Assembly (NCBI GenBank): GCA_016935435.1
Contig: JAFGQZ010000001.1
Location: 1 to 64,000, forward strand
DNA from: Bacteroidales bacterium
GTDB lineage: Bacteria > Bacteroidota > Bacteroidia > Bacteroidales > UBA10428
Reading direction: 5' to 3'
Length of the DNA stretch: 64,000 nucleotides
Under the pieces are notes generated by a model. That model made no database searches. It saw nothing but the letters and a program-made list of their open reading frames with translations, and was not told where the DNA came from. This document shows, in pieces, positions 55,036-64,000 of the stretch (position 1 is the first letter of the stretch; every line of letters starts with the position of its first letter). A program made the position numbers and the translations under genes.

Positions 55036-57771
55036 ATGAACAAGCTAAAAATCAGGACAAAACTGCTTATCAGTTTTTTTATACTGATAATCATTTCAGG
55101 GGTTATCGGGTACCTGGGTATCACAAAAATCCATGAAATAGATGAAAAAGACACCGAACTTTACGAAGTGGTTACAAAACCTTTGGGCGAGTTGAACGAA
55201 GTCGTTTACAATTTTCAACAGATACGGGTAATTTACCGCGATTATGTAAGGGAAAACAATGTAGGGCAAATTAATGCCCAGATTTCAAAACGCAAGGAAA
55301 TAAGTGATACAATAGGTTTGCTGATGGCTGAATATGAGAAATCTATCCGTACCGATAATGGAAGAAAGCTTATGGACAATTATTTTGCCAACCGCAACCA
55401 GTTTATTGAAGATTTGGAAACAGTAGAAAAGCTGGCATTGGAAAATAACGATGCCGAGGCGTATGAATTTATCGACAACGGCAGCATTAGTAAAACCGTA
55501 AACAATTACGAAGCCGCCCTAATGGCACTTGTTGATAATAAGATAGAAAGGGGCAAAGGAATAGCCGATGAAAACACAAAAACGGCCAACGCAGCATCGC
55601 GCCTGATGTTTATTTTTCTTGTATTCGGAATTTTTGCAGCCACAATACTGGGGCTGGTTGTTTCAACCAACATACAGAATATAATTAAATCGGTGGTAAA
55701 ACAAACCAAAGAACTTGTTGACGCTGCCATTGCCGGAAGGCTGGCCACACGGGCAAAACCAGAAGACACTAACGCAGAGTTCAGGGAAATTGTTGTGGGC
55801 ATTAACCGCACCCTCGATGCAGTTATCGGCCCCCTTAACGTAGCTGCCGAATATATCGACCGGATTGCCAAAGGCAATATACCCGAAAAAATTACCGACA
55901 CTTATAATGGCGATTTCAACGAAATAAAAAACAACCTCAATGCCTGTATCGATGCCATTAACATGCTTATTTCCGATGCCACCCTGCTTGCCGGTGCAGC
56001 TATTGAAGGCAAACTTGCCACCCGTGCCGATGCAACCATGCACGAAGGCGACTACCGAAAAATTGTTGAAGGCGTAAACAACACCCTCGATGCAGTTATC
56101 GGCCCGCTGAATGTGGCTGCCGAATATATCGACCGGATTTCGAAAGGGAACATACCCAATAAAATTACCGACACTTATAATGGCGACTTCAACGAAATTA
56201 AAAACAACCTCAACGAATGTATCGGCAACCTCAACGGGCTTATCGATGAAATGAACCACATGTCGAGAGAACACGACCTGGGCGACATTGATGTAGTAAT
56301 GGATGTTTCGAAATTCCAAAACTCGTACCGCGATATGGCCGAAGGCGTAAACAATATGGTTGCCGGCCATATAACCGTAAAGAAAAAAGCCATGGCCTGT
56401 GTAAAAGAATTTGGCGAAGGCAATTTCGAAGCGCCCCTTGAAAAGTTTCCGGGCAAAAAAGCATTTATTAACGAAACCATCGAACAGGTACGTGCAAACC
56501 TGAAAGCCCTTATTGACGATGCCAATATGCTGGCCCGGGCCGCAGTTGAAGGAAAATTGCAAACCCGTGCCGATGCCACCAGGCACCAGGGCGATTTCAG
56601 AAAAATTGTTGAAGGCGTAAACAACACCCTCGATGCTGTTATCGGCCCTCTTAACGTAGCTGCCGACTACCTTTCACTAATATCAATCGGCGACATGCCT
56701 GCACTGATTACAGAAAAATACAATGGCGATTTCAATACCATAAAAAACAACCTGAACAAGCTCATTGAAGCAATCAACCAGGTAATTGACAAGGCCAAGG
56801 CCGTCGCAGAAGGCGATTTGACCGTTTCGCTGGCGCCGCGTTCGGAAAACGACGAATTGATGAAAGCCCTCGACTCAATGGTTAAGGCAAATGCCAATAT
56901 TATCAACGAATTTATTAACGCAATCGACAATATTGTACAGGCAAGCCAGCAACTTCAATCGGTTGCCGTACAAATATCGCAGGGTTCAACAGAACAGGCA
57001 TCGTCAACCGAAGAAGTTTCATCGTCGATGGAGCAAATGGTTGGAAATATTAACCAAAACTCCGACAATGCACGGCAAACCGAACAAATAGCGCTGCGGG
57101 CATCGGCCGATATTATTGAAGGGAACAAGGCTGTTACCATAACAGTTGATGCCATGAAAAAAATTGCCGAGAAAATATCGATAGTTGGCCAAATTGCCGA
57201 AAAAACCGATTTGCTTGCCATAAATGCAGCCATTGAAGCTGCAAGGGCAGGCGAACAAGGCAAAGGCTTTGCTGTAGTTGCTGCCGAAGTGCGCAAGCTT
57301 GCCGAAAACAGCCAGGCCGCAGCTAAAGAAATCGACGAACTTTCGAAATCGAGTGTGAAAATAGCCGACGAATCGGGCGTATTACTGCAGAAAATAGTTC
57401 CCGACATACAAAAAACAGCCACTCTGGTACAAGAAATTGCCGCAGCCAGTTCTGAACAAAATTCGGGCGCCAACCAGGTAAACAATGCCATTATGCAATT
57501 AAACCAGGTTACCCAGCAAAACGCATCGGCATCGGAAGAAATGTCGTCGAGCGCCGAAGAACTGGCCAGTCAGGCTGAACAGCTTAAAGACCTCATTTCG
57601 TTCTATAAAACCGGCAAAGAATCAAGAACCGAAACCAGGTCGTTGCGAGAAAAAGATAAGGGCTCAAAAATAAAACTCTCCATGCCCCAGCCCGATATAC
57701 ATAAAACCTCTAAGGGAAAGGTAGAGATAAAACTCACCGACAGCGGCGACGATAGTTTTGAAACCTTCTGA
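55036..57771 (+). CDS. Methyl-accepting chemotaxis protein with four ~91-residue HAMP-like repeats
   Basis: A 911-aa receptor with a GGAGG ribosome site (55024-55028). TM1 is about 9-28 and TM2 about 193-216, with a four-helix-bundle sensor between. A stretch of four ~91-residue repeats follows (starting about 223, 316, 407 and 497). Three share [32 protein letters not shown] and similar; the third unit is divergent. A further HAMP-like piece ([19 protein letters not shown]) leads to the MCP hairpin with tip [19 protein letters not shown]. It ends DDSFETF. The tip differs from the other two receptors, suggesting its own CheA/CheW (this operon). Confidence 0.94.
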   Translation: MNKLKIRTKLLISFFILIIISGVIGYLGITKIHEIDEKDTELYEVVTKPLGELNEVVYNFQQIRVIYRDYVRENNVGQINAQISKRKEISDTIGLLMAEYEKSIRTDNGRKLMDNYFANRNQFIEDLETVEKLALENNDAEAYEFIDNGSISKTVNNYEAALMALVDNKIERGKGIADENTKTANAASRLMFIFLVFGIFAATILGLVVSTNIQNIIKSVVKQTKELVDAAIAGRLATRAKPEDTNAEFREIVVGINRTLDAVIGPLNVAAEYIDRIAKGNIPEKITDTYNGDFNEIKNNLNACIDAINMLISDATLLAGAAIEGKLATRADATMHEGDYRKIVEGVNNTLDAVIGPLNVAAEYIDRISKGNIPNKITDTYNGDFNEIKNNLNECIGNLNGLIDEMNHMSREHDLGDIDVVMDVSKFQNSYRDMAEGVNNMVAGHITVKKKAMACVKEFGEGNFEAPLEKFPGKKAFINETIEQVRANLKALIDDANMLARAAVEGKLQTRADATRHQGDFRKIVEGVNNTLDAVIGPLNVAADYLSLISIGDMPALITEKYNGDFNTIKNNLNKLIEAINQVIDKAKAVAEGDLTVSLAPRSENDELMKALDSMVKANANIINEFINAIDNIVQASQQLQSVAVQISQGSTEQASSTEEVSSSMEQMVGNINQNSDNARQTEQIALRASADIIEGNKAVTITVDAMKKIAEKISIVGQIAEKTDLLAINAAIEAARAGEQGKGFAVVAAEVRKLAENSQAAAKEIDELSKSSVKIADESGVLLQKIVPDIQKTATLVQEIAAASSEQNSGANQVNNAIMQLNQVTQQNASASEEMSSSAEELASQAEQLKDLISFYKTGKESRTETRSLREKDKGSKIKLSMPQPDIHKTSKGKVEIKLTDSGDDSFETF

Positions 57772-57801
57772 TTTGCCGGTAAGAAAACAACTCTTTTTCA
57801 T

Positions 57802-57837
57802 AAAAGCCTGTCCTGAAAATATTTGGGACAGGCTTTT
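57802..57837 (+). terminator. Intrinsic terminator of the che operon
   Basis: AAAAGCCTGTCC pairs with GGACAGGCTTTT around a 12-base loop, with a T-run at the end. It closes the CheA-CheW-CheR-MBL-receptor operon. Confidence 0.9.
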
Positions 57838-57908
57838 CAATTATCTGTTTTTTTTGTAGATTAAAAGTACATTATATGCTATTAAAAACACTTTGAGAAA
57901 ACTAAAAT

Positions 57909-59351
57909 ATGACTGGCGAAAAAAGCACAATATTGTATGTCGATGACGACTCGATAAACCTCGAAATATTCAGGGAATTTTTTCAGAACTGTTTTAATGT
58001 TATTACTGTTAAAACCACTTCCGAAGCCGACGAAATACTAAAAAAAATACCTGTAAAGGTTATTATATCCGATCAATGCATGCCCCATGAAACCGGAATC
58101 GATTTTATTAAACGAATAAACACCCATTACCCCGATGCAATAAAAATTATACTTACGGCATTTGCAAGCCAGGATATGGCCGTAGAAGCAATAAATGAGG
58201 CAGGCGTGTTCAAATACCTGCTCAAACCCTGGAAATACGAAGCTTTAAAGGAAACTATTGACAGTTCGATAAGGGAATTCGACCTCAGGCACGAAAAAAA
58301 ACAACTACTTATTGAACTACAAGAAAAAAACGATGCCCTGGTTTATGCCTATAAAAAACTCGAAGCCAACGAGAAAAAATTTCATGCTGTATTTTCAAAC
58401 AGCAACGACAGCATTTATATACTTAACCCTCAAAAACAAATTATTGAAGCAAACAAAGCCTTCCTGGATTTAACCGGCTGTAACGAACCTGTTGACAAAC
58501 CTGAAAGAATTACCTCCTATATAACAAAGAAATTCCCGATACTTATAAACAAACCTTTTGAACTGGCAAAAAATATTAAAACCGTTGGCGATATTGAATT
58601 AAACATCGGGCCCAACGATGACAGGTTTATTGAAATAAACAGCAATAAAATTTACACCGACAAAAGCAGTATGATATTTTCGATTATACGCGACATAAGC
58701 GATAGACGTATGCTCGAAAAAAAAATTGTTGAGGCCATAATCCACACACAGGAGGAAGACCAGGCTAAATATGCCCGCGAGCTGCACGACGGGCTTGGGC
58801 CCCTGCTATCGACCCTTAAAATGCACATACAATGGATTGCCGACCCTAACAATTCTGTTAACAAAGAAAAAATTACAGAACATGCCATTCTTACCATCGA
58901 TAAGGCCATAAGCAGTGTAAAAGAAATTGCCAACGGCCTTAGCCCTCATATTTTGCAACGCTTCGGACTGGTAAATGCCGTTTCGGCATATATCGGGCAT
59001 ATTAAACAATCGACCGATATAGAATTCTTGTTTTCATCGAACCTTAACGAACGCCTGAAGCCAAATGTCGAGCTCGGGCTGTACCGTATAATACTTGAAT
59101 GCATAAATAATTCGGTTAAACACGCCCGGGCAAAAAAAATAATTGTTAAATTTAATAAACAACACAGCCTTTTGTTTATTGAACTTACCGATAATGGCAG
59201 GGGCTTCGATGTGCAAAAAGAACTCAACGAGGGCAGCGGTATGGGCCTGTTTAATATTCGAAACCGTGTAAACCATATCGGAGGCGAGCTGAATATAATA
59301 TCGAACGTTAACATTGGTACAGAAATATCTATAATAATAAATGTTGGTTGA
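57909..59351 (+). CDS. Receiver-PAS-HisKA_3 sensor kinase
   Basis: A 480-aa soluble kinase with an unusual order: N-terminal receiver (ILYVDDDSINLEIFREFF, VIISDQCMPH with Asp55, LTAFAS and LKPWK), a coiled coil, PAS (FHAVFSNSNDSIYILNPQKQ), HisKA_3 (AKYARELHDGLGPLLSTLKM, phospho-His293) and HATPase_c. The input receiver could accept phosphate from CheA or another kinase, and so link the upstream chemotaxis operon to the LuxR regulator 17 bases downstream. Partner inferred, domains clear. Confidence 0.93.
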   Translation: MTGEKSTILYVDDDSINLEIFREFFQNCFNVITVKTTSEADEILKKIPVKVIISDQCMPHETGIDFIKRINTHYPDAIKIILTAFASQDMAVEAINEAGVFKYLLKPWKYEALKETIDSSIREFDLRHEKKQLLIELQEKNDALVYAYKKLEANEKKFHAVFSNSNDSIYILNPQKQIIEANKAFLDLTGCNEPVDKPERITSYITKKFPILINKPFELAKNIKTVGDIELNIGPNDDRFIEINSNKIYTDKSSMIFSIIRDISDRRMLEKKIVEAIIHTQEEDQAKYARELHDGLGPLLSTLKMHIQWIADPNNSVNKEKITEHAILTIDKAISSVKEIANGLSPHILQRFGLVNAVSAYIGHIKQSTDIEFLFSSNLNERLKPNVELGLYRIILECINNSVKHARAKKIIVKFNKQHSLLFIELTDNGRGFDVQKELNEGSGMGLFNIRNRVNHIGGELNIISNVNIGTEISIIINVG

Positions 59352-59368
59352 AATAAAGACTTCTGTTT

Positions 59369-60022
59369 ATGGACAAAAAGATTAAGGTATTTATCGTTGA
59401 CGATCACGATATTTTCCGCGATGGCATAAAACTGTTGCTATCGAGTGGCAACATTGCCGAAATTATTGGCGAAGCATCAAACGGACAAGAATTCTTAGAG
59501 ATGGTGAGCTCATACTCTCCCGATGTGGTTTTAATGGATATAGCCATGCCGGTACTCGATGGGGTTGAAACTTCAAAGCGGGCACACGAAAAATACCCAA
59601 ACCTTAAAATACTGGCTTTAACCATGTTTGGTGAAGAAAAATATTACTACCAGATGATACAGTGCGGGGTTAAAGGCTTTATATTAAAATCGGCCGGCAT
59701 TAACGAACTTTTAAGGGGCATTAGCGAAGTAGCCCGGGGGCATAGTTACTTCTCGTCGGAACTCATTGAGAAAATCATTACAAGCCTCTCGAACCAAAGC
59801 AACCAGTCGGATATTGCAACCTCGGGGCTTACAAAACGCGAAATTGAAGTATTGAAGCTCGTGGCACTGGGCCATACCAACGAAGAAGTTGCCGGAAAAC
59901 TGAACATCAGCACTACTACCGTGCGCACACACCGGGCAAACCTGATAAGCAAAACCGGGTGCGCGAACACTGCCAGCCTTGTTATGTTTGCCATAAAAAA
60001 TAAATTTGTTGAAGTGTGCTAA
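59369..60022 (+). CDS. NarL/LuxR-type response regulator
   Basis: A 217-aa transcription factor. The receiver (KVFIVDDHDIFRDGIKLLL, Asp57 in VLMDIAMPV, Thr in ALTMFG, Lys in ILKSAG) is joined to a LuxR helix-turn-helix (LTKREIEVLKLVALGHTNEE, then STTTVRTHRANLISKTG). It lies 17 bases after the REC-PAS-HisKA_3 kinase and is its cognate output. A composite repeat starts just after the stop. Confidence 0.95.
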   Translation: MDKKIKVFIVDDHDIFRDGIKLLLSSGNIAEIIGEASNGQEFLEMVSSYSPDVVLMDIAMPVLDGVETSKRAHEKYPNLKILALTMFGEEKYYYQMIQCGVKGFILKSAGINELLRGISEVARGHSYFSSELIEKIITSLSNQSNQSDIATSGLTKREIEVLKLVALGHTNEEVAGKLNISTTTVRTHRANLISKTGCANTASLVMFAIKNKFVEVC

Positions 60023-60140
60023 GAGTTTATAGTGAGCAGTGAACAGTGAACAGTGAACAGTGAACTGTTTTTTAATTTAAAGTTTTATGCTTCATTCCCT
60101 TCATTCCCTTCATTCTTTCATTCATTTCATTAACCTTGTT
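60023..60140 (+). repeat. Composite 3' repeat, locus 4
   Basis: Immediately after the LuxR regulator stop: four perfect CAGTGAA heptamers (60037-60064), a T-rich link, then a 9-nt array (TTCATTCCC twice, TTCATTCTT, 60091-60117) with decayed units beyond. The AACTTTR module is missing or decayed. The last heptamers and ACTGTT form a short hairpin followed by T, so the block may also act as a terminator. Confidence 0.85.
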
Positions 60141-60155
60141 TTAATGCCATACCTC

Positions 60156-63100
60156 CTACAAAGGAAACTGCTGAGGGTTGCCATCGCTATGTTTTGCTGC
60201 ATATTCCGAGGGGAGCATATTAAATTCGTCTTTAAAATACCGGCTGAAATATTTTGGGTTGTTAAACCCCACCTCGTAGGCTATCTCCGAAACACGCAAC
60301 TGGCTCTTTTGCAACAATTGTGCTGCCCGTTTCAAGCGTAATACCCGTATAAACTCTATAGGCGATTTTCCGGTTAACGACAAAAGCTTTTTGTACAGGT
60401 GTACCCGGCTCATGCCAAGTTCGCGGCCCAGCTGTTCTACCGAAAAACCAGGGTTCGATATGTTCTGCTCGACAATTTCGAGAGCCTTGCGAATAAGCTT
60501 TTCATCGACAGTGGTAACTGAAATTTCCGAAGGGTTAATCTCAATTTTTTTGTTGAAAAGCTCTTTTAACGATTTTCTTTGGTTAATAAGGTTTTTTACC
60601 TGCATATCCAGTACCTCAAAACTAAAAGGTTTTGTAACATACGCATCGGCACCTTCTTCGAAACCGGTTTTTTTCTGTTCGTCGGATGTTTTTGCAGTTA
60701 GCAATATTATAGGTATATGCGAAGTGCTGGCGTTGGTTTTTATAGTGCGGCAAAGTTCGATTCCATCAACCACAGGCATCATAATATCGCTGATAATAAG
60801 GTCGGGTATTTCTGCAAGGGCCATTTCGGTTCCGGTTTTGCCATTGTCGGCCTCCAGAATATTGTATTTATAGCCCAGGTTATCTCGCAAATAAAACCTT
60901 AAATCTTCGTTATCTTCAACAATTAAAACCACAGGCAACAGGCTGTCGGTTTTTTTTAATGCAGAAGCAGAATCAATTTCATTCACCGCTATTAACTGCC
61001 CGTCGCTACCAAGGCTAATTATCTGTTTTTCAACAGGAAGCTTGAAAATAAAGCTGCTACCTTGTCCTTCAATACTTTCTGACCAGATTTCGCCACCATG
61101 TAATTTAACAAACTCCAGGGTTAACGACAAGCCTATGCCAGTTCCGTGTTCAACAACCCTGTTGCTTTTATCGGCCTGGATAAACCTTTCAAAAATTTTA
61201 TCGAGCTTATCGGCTGGTATGCCGATGCCAGTATCGCGCACCTTTACCTGCAAGGCTTTAGTATTATTGCCCGAAACATGCTTTTTGCCTGGCACCAGGT
61301 CGATTTCATCGATATAGTCGATTTCTACGGTAATTTCGCCATTTTCCAGGGTATATTTGAAAGCGTTCGACAAAAGGTTGAACATAATTTTTTCCATTTT
61401 GTCATGGTCGAACTGCATAAACAGCTCTTTAATGCCTGAACGGAACTTAAGGGCAATTTTCTTTTTCAGGGCCAGATCGGTAAAAGAAACTGCCATTTCT
61501 TTCAGAAAGGCAACTATGTCGCCCATTGAAGGGTTCAGTTTAAGCCCGCTGACTTCCAGCTTCCGAAAATCGAGCAACTGGTTAACAAGGTTCAGTAACC
61601 GTTTGGAGTTACGGTAAATTGTTTGTAGCGGATCTTCGAGCTCTTTATATTTTAATTCTTTAATTATTTTTTCAAGCGGGGTAATGATTAATGTAAGAGG
61701 GGTGCGGAATTCATGCGATATATTTGTAAAAAACTTAATTTTGAGTAAATCAAGTTCGTGCTGTCGGGCAGCCTCCTGAACGGCAAATTTTTCATTGCCC
61801 CTTTTTCTTTCTTTCACAATAATAATCCACCTTAAAGCAACCAGCAACACTAAAACAAATAAACCGTAAAACCCTATGGCCAATTTGGTTTTCCATAATG
61901 GCGGCAAAATATCAATGAATAGGGTTGTTTCGCTTCCGCTCCATGTACCATCGCTGTCAGAAGCTGCTACCCTCAATATGTATTGTCCGGGAGGGATGTT
62001 TGTATATGTTGCCCGTCTCCGCTCTGAAGGTACAAACTTCCAGCTTTTGTCGAAACCTTCAAGTTTATATTTAAACAAGCACTTCGATGGTAAGACGGCG
62101 CCAAGTACCGAAAAATCGAAAGTTAGCATGTTCTCGTTATGCTTTAGCCCTATTTTTGTGGTTTCAGAAATAGTATTGTTCAAAATAACACGGCCCTGAA
62201 ACTTCATATTTGCAAGCAACTCTCTGTTGTTTAGGTAAAAACCTGTTATAATAGCTACAGGTGCCGACTTATCGGAAGTTATGTTGGCAGGATCAAAAAA
62301 ATTAATACCCCTGTTACCACCAAACAATAAAATGCCATTTTTGGTTTTTGCCGAAGCCAGGGTGCGGAAACCGGCAGCTTGCACCCCATCGTCGGACGAA
62401 TAGTTAACAACCCGGAATTCCAAAGGCTCGTACGATTGAATGGTAACCGACGATAAACCACTGAGGGTTGAAACCCAAATGCGGTTTAGGTTATCCTCTT
62501 CAATACTACAGATGTAATCGTTTTGCAATCCGTTATTTGAATTGATTTTATAAAATGTATTGTTGGATTTATTATAAATATTTAACCCGCCGGCCGTGCC
62601 AATTACCAAATGCCCGTCGGAGAGCCTGTAAAGGCAGTGTATATGGTTACCCGACAACGATACATGGTTTTCTGCCGAATGCCTGTATAGCCGAATAGCC
62701 CCTGTAACTGCATTATAAGTGTTCAAGCCCGAATTGGTGCCTATCCAAATAATACTGTCTTTATCTTTTATAAGGCTGCTTATATAGTTTGAGGAGACAG
62801 ATCCCGACAAAACCCTCCTGCTTGTGTTTTCAGCAATATTGTACTCAATTATGCCATCGGCCATAGTTGCCAGCCATAATATGCCAGGCTTATACTCAAG
62901 AATGCTTTTAACACTGGCAGCATTATTTACTACTGATACTGGTATAAGTTTTCCCGATTGACGATCGAATTTCTTTAACCCGCCTAAAAAGCTGCCCGCC
63001 CATAAATTATTCTCAGAATCGCATAATACCGATGTAAAAACATCTTCGTTTTTAGGTGTTTGGGCTAATTTTATCATGTTTAACCTGCCCTTGTCGTAAA

Positions 63101-64000
63101 TATAACCTGCCAACCCTTTTTCTGTTGCAACCCATATTGTATTTTTAGCGTCGATGCAAATTGAATTAATTTTGTTTGCCGGAAGTTTTTTGCTTTCGTT
63201 CCAGGTGTTTTCTAACGTTTCAAACTTAAATATCGACGGGTGGTAATAACATACCCCCGACCCCCAGGTACCTACCCAAACTTTCCCCGATTTTTCGATG
63301 AGCAAGGCTGAAATATCAGAACCTGTAAGCGAATGCGGATCGAATTCGTTATACTGATAATGTTTTACAATTTTGCTGTTTTCGATGTCGATAAGGAACA
63401 AACCGCTTGTTGATGAGCCAATCCATAAAATTCCATTCTTATCGGGTTCAAGTGCAGTTACAAAACCTTTTGCGGCTTCAGGGTGGTTGCCAAACAGTAA
63501 CTCGCTTACTGTTAAGTTAGCAACATTAACAACATACAACTTGCCATATCCGCCTGCTATTATTTTCCCCTGATAGTAAGTAAGTTTAGTAACACCCCTT
63601 TCCCCCTCAAAAGGCAAAACAATGATGTTCTCAACCCGGCTTTTTTCCGCATTGAAGAATACCAGGTTGGTTCCGTTAAAAAGAACTGCAAGCCGGCCGT
63701 CGGGCAGGCAAAGCATGTCTGTAACATTGTTGCCAATGGTTATACTGGTATTGTTTTTCAGAACAATGCGCGAAAAGCTGTTATTGTGTTTATTGTACCG
63801 GCAAAGCCCACCACCGCGAGTACCAATAAACAAAACGCCCGACTCGTGAAAACTTAAGGCAGTAATATAATTTGAACTAATAGTTGTTGTGTCGGCATCG
63901 ACAGAAAAATACCGGGTAAATGTTTCGGTAAACCTGTTGAACTTATTTAATCCGCTTTCGGTGCCAAACCAAAGGTTGCTTTCGTTGTCCTCGACAATTT
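60156..64000 (-). CDS. Hybrid two-component regulator (propeller, kinase, receiver, AraC), partial
   Basis: A SusR/HTCS-type regulator truncated by the right edge; the frame is open to base 64000 (WFGTESGLNKFN is readable near the edge), and the TTG at 63833 is not a real start. The visible part has many Reg_prop propeller repeats (such as LWAGSFLGGLKKFD, LWLATMADGIIEYN, IWIGTNSGLNTYN), a Y_Y_Y domain (LPSKCLFKYKLEGFDKSWKF), a TM, HisKA with FFTNISHEFRTPLTLI, HATPase_c, a receiver (LIISDIMMPVVDG) and an AraC helix-turn-helix (LGMSRVHLYKKLLSLTG, VGFNNPKYFSRYF). Such one-chain regulators bind oligosaccharides in the periplasm and switch glycan-use genes, probably beyond this window. Confidence 0.96.
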   Translation of the reverse strand, partial: IVEDNESNLWFGTESGLNKFNRFTETFTRYFSVDADTTTISSNYITALSFHESGVLFIGTRGGGLCRYNKHNNSFSRIVLKNNTSITIGNNVTDMLCLPDGRLAVLFNGTNLVFFNAEKSRVENIIVLPFEGERGVTKLTYYQGKIIAGGYGKLYVVNVANLTVSELLFGNHPEAAKGFVTALEPDKNGILWIGSSTSGLFLIDIENSKIVKHYQYNEFDPHSLTGSDISALLIEKSGKVWVGTWGSGVCYYHPSIFKFETLENTWNESKKLPANKINSICIDAKNTIWVATEKGLAGYIYDKGRLNMIKLAQTPKNEDVFTSVLCDSENNLWAGSFLGGLKKFDRQSGKLIPVSVVNNAASVKSILEYKPGILWLATMADGIIEYNIAENTSRRVLSGSVSSNYISSLIKDKDSIIWIGTNSGLNTYNAVTGAIRLYRHSAENHVSLSGNHIHCLYRLSDGHLVIGTAGGLNIYNKSNNTFYKINSNNGLQNDYICSIEEDNLNRIWVSTLSGLSSVTIQSYEPLEFRVVNYSSDDGVQAAGFRTLASAKTKNGILLFGGNRGINFFDPANITSDKSAPVAIITGFYLNNRELLANMKFQGRVILNNTISETTKIGLKHNENMLTFDFSVLGAVLPSKCLFKYKLEGFDKSWKFVPSERRRATYTNIPPGQYILRVAASDSDGTWSGSETTLFIDILPPLWKTKLAIGFYGLFVLVLLVALRWIIIVKERKRGNEKFAVQEAARQHELDLLKIKFFTNISHEFRTPLTLIITPLEKIIKELKYKELEDPLQTIYRNSKRLLNLVNQLLDFRKLEVSGLKLNPSMGDIVAFLKEMAVSFTDLALKKKIALKFRSGIKELFMQFDHDKMEKIMFNLLSNAFKYTLENGEITVEIDYIDEIDLVPGKKHVSGNNTKALQVKVRDTGIGIPADKLDKIFERFIQADKSNRVVEHGTGIGLSLTLEFVKLHGGEIWSESIEGQGSSFIFKLPVEKQIISLGSDGQLIAVNEIDSASALKKTDSLLPVVLIVEDNEDLRFYLRDNLGYKYNILEADNGKTGTEMALAEIPDLIISDIMMPVVDGIELCRTIKTNASTSHIPIILLTAKTSDEQKKTGFEEGADAYVTKPFSFEVLDMQVKNLINQRKSLKELFNKKIEINPSEISVTTVDEKLIRKALEIVEQNISNPGFSVEQLGRELGMSRVHLYKKLLSLTGKSPIEFIRVLRLKRAAQLLQKSQLRVSEIAYEVGFNNPKYFSRYFKDEFNMLPSEYAAKHSDGNPQQFPL

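Noticed and set aside
55663-56586. 307-aa minus-strand ORF opposite the large chemoreceptor
   Set aside because: It is an antisense shadow of the repeat-rich receptor; its apparent regularity comes from the receptor's own repeats.

Overview
The window (about 42% GC by eye) looks like a chromosomal segment of a non-flagellated, environmental Bacteroidota, most like Bacteroidales/Marinilabiliales. The evidence is a T9SS type-B-like C-terminal sorting domain, a SusR-type hybrid two-component regulator (propeller, kinase, receiver and AraC in one chain), a promoter of the Bacteroidota form TTTG-N19-TAnnTTTG, carboxypeptidase-regulatory-domain and DUF4846 proteins, and very long multi-PAS kinases. 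No rRNA, tRNA, CRISPR array or transposase gene was seen.

Layout. (1) 0.3-6.9 kb, plus strand: FabK/2-nitropropane-dioxygenase-like flavoprotein, secreted FnIII protein with a sorting tail, bifunctional (p)ppGpp synthetase/hydrolase, Fur-family regulator with a perfect palindrome upstream, protein-L-isoaspartate methyltransferase and a small hypothetical. (2) 7.0-12 kb, minus strand: a chemoreceptor, then an AT-rich accessory patch (GNAT acetyltransferase, a 150-nt imperfect inverted repeat, a 46-aa ORF and a GNAT-like 177-aa protein), then a DUF389 membrane protein. (3) 12-17.6 kb: a surface-associated protein, a broken lipoprotein gene, a second chemoreceptor and a DUF4846 lipoprotein. (4) 17.7-22.7 kb, plus: STAS protein, degenerate CheY-like receiver, CheA, SUI1/eIF1-like factor and a MATE exporter. 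(5) 22.7-24.1 kb: secreted S28/S37-type peptidase.

(6) 24.3-39.3 kb, minus strand: a hexuronate (galacturonate/glucuronate/unsaturated uronate) catabolic locus. Order of transcription: LacI regulator, SDR mannonate/fructuronate oxidoreductase, mannonate dehydratase UxuA, PfkB kinase, LarA-family nickel epimerase homologue, Gfo/Idh oxidoreductase, 6-phosphogluconate dehydrogenase, ExuT-like transporter, KduI, KduD, UxaC, KdgK and KDPG aldolase, closed by a strong terminator. Uronates enter through the transporter, are isomerised (UxaC, KduI), reduced (SDR, KduD), dehydrated to KDG (UxuA), phosphorylated (KdgK) and cleaved to pyruvate and glyceraldehyde-3-phosphate (aldolase). The LarA homologue could feed gluconate into mannonate. 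The LacI gene carries a promoter flanked by two matching operator palindromes.

(7) 39.6-60 kb: a dense signalling block. It has a 5TMR-LYT hybrid kinase, a stand-alone receiver, a 1577-aa kinase with about ten PAS domains and a PAS/GAF kinase (all minus), then a plus-strand chemotaxis operon (CheA, CheW, short CheR-like methyltransferase, metallo-beta-lactamase-fold protein, large chemoreceptor) and a REC-PAS-HisKA_3 kinase with its LuxR-type response regulator. (8) 60.2-64 kb: the hybrid two-component regulator, running off the right edge.

The most unusual structural signal is a composite repeat (7-nt arrays followed by a 9-nt array) seen at four loci, each time just after a stop codon and in the same orientation as the gene it follows.
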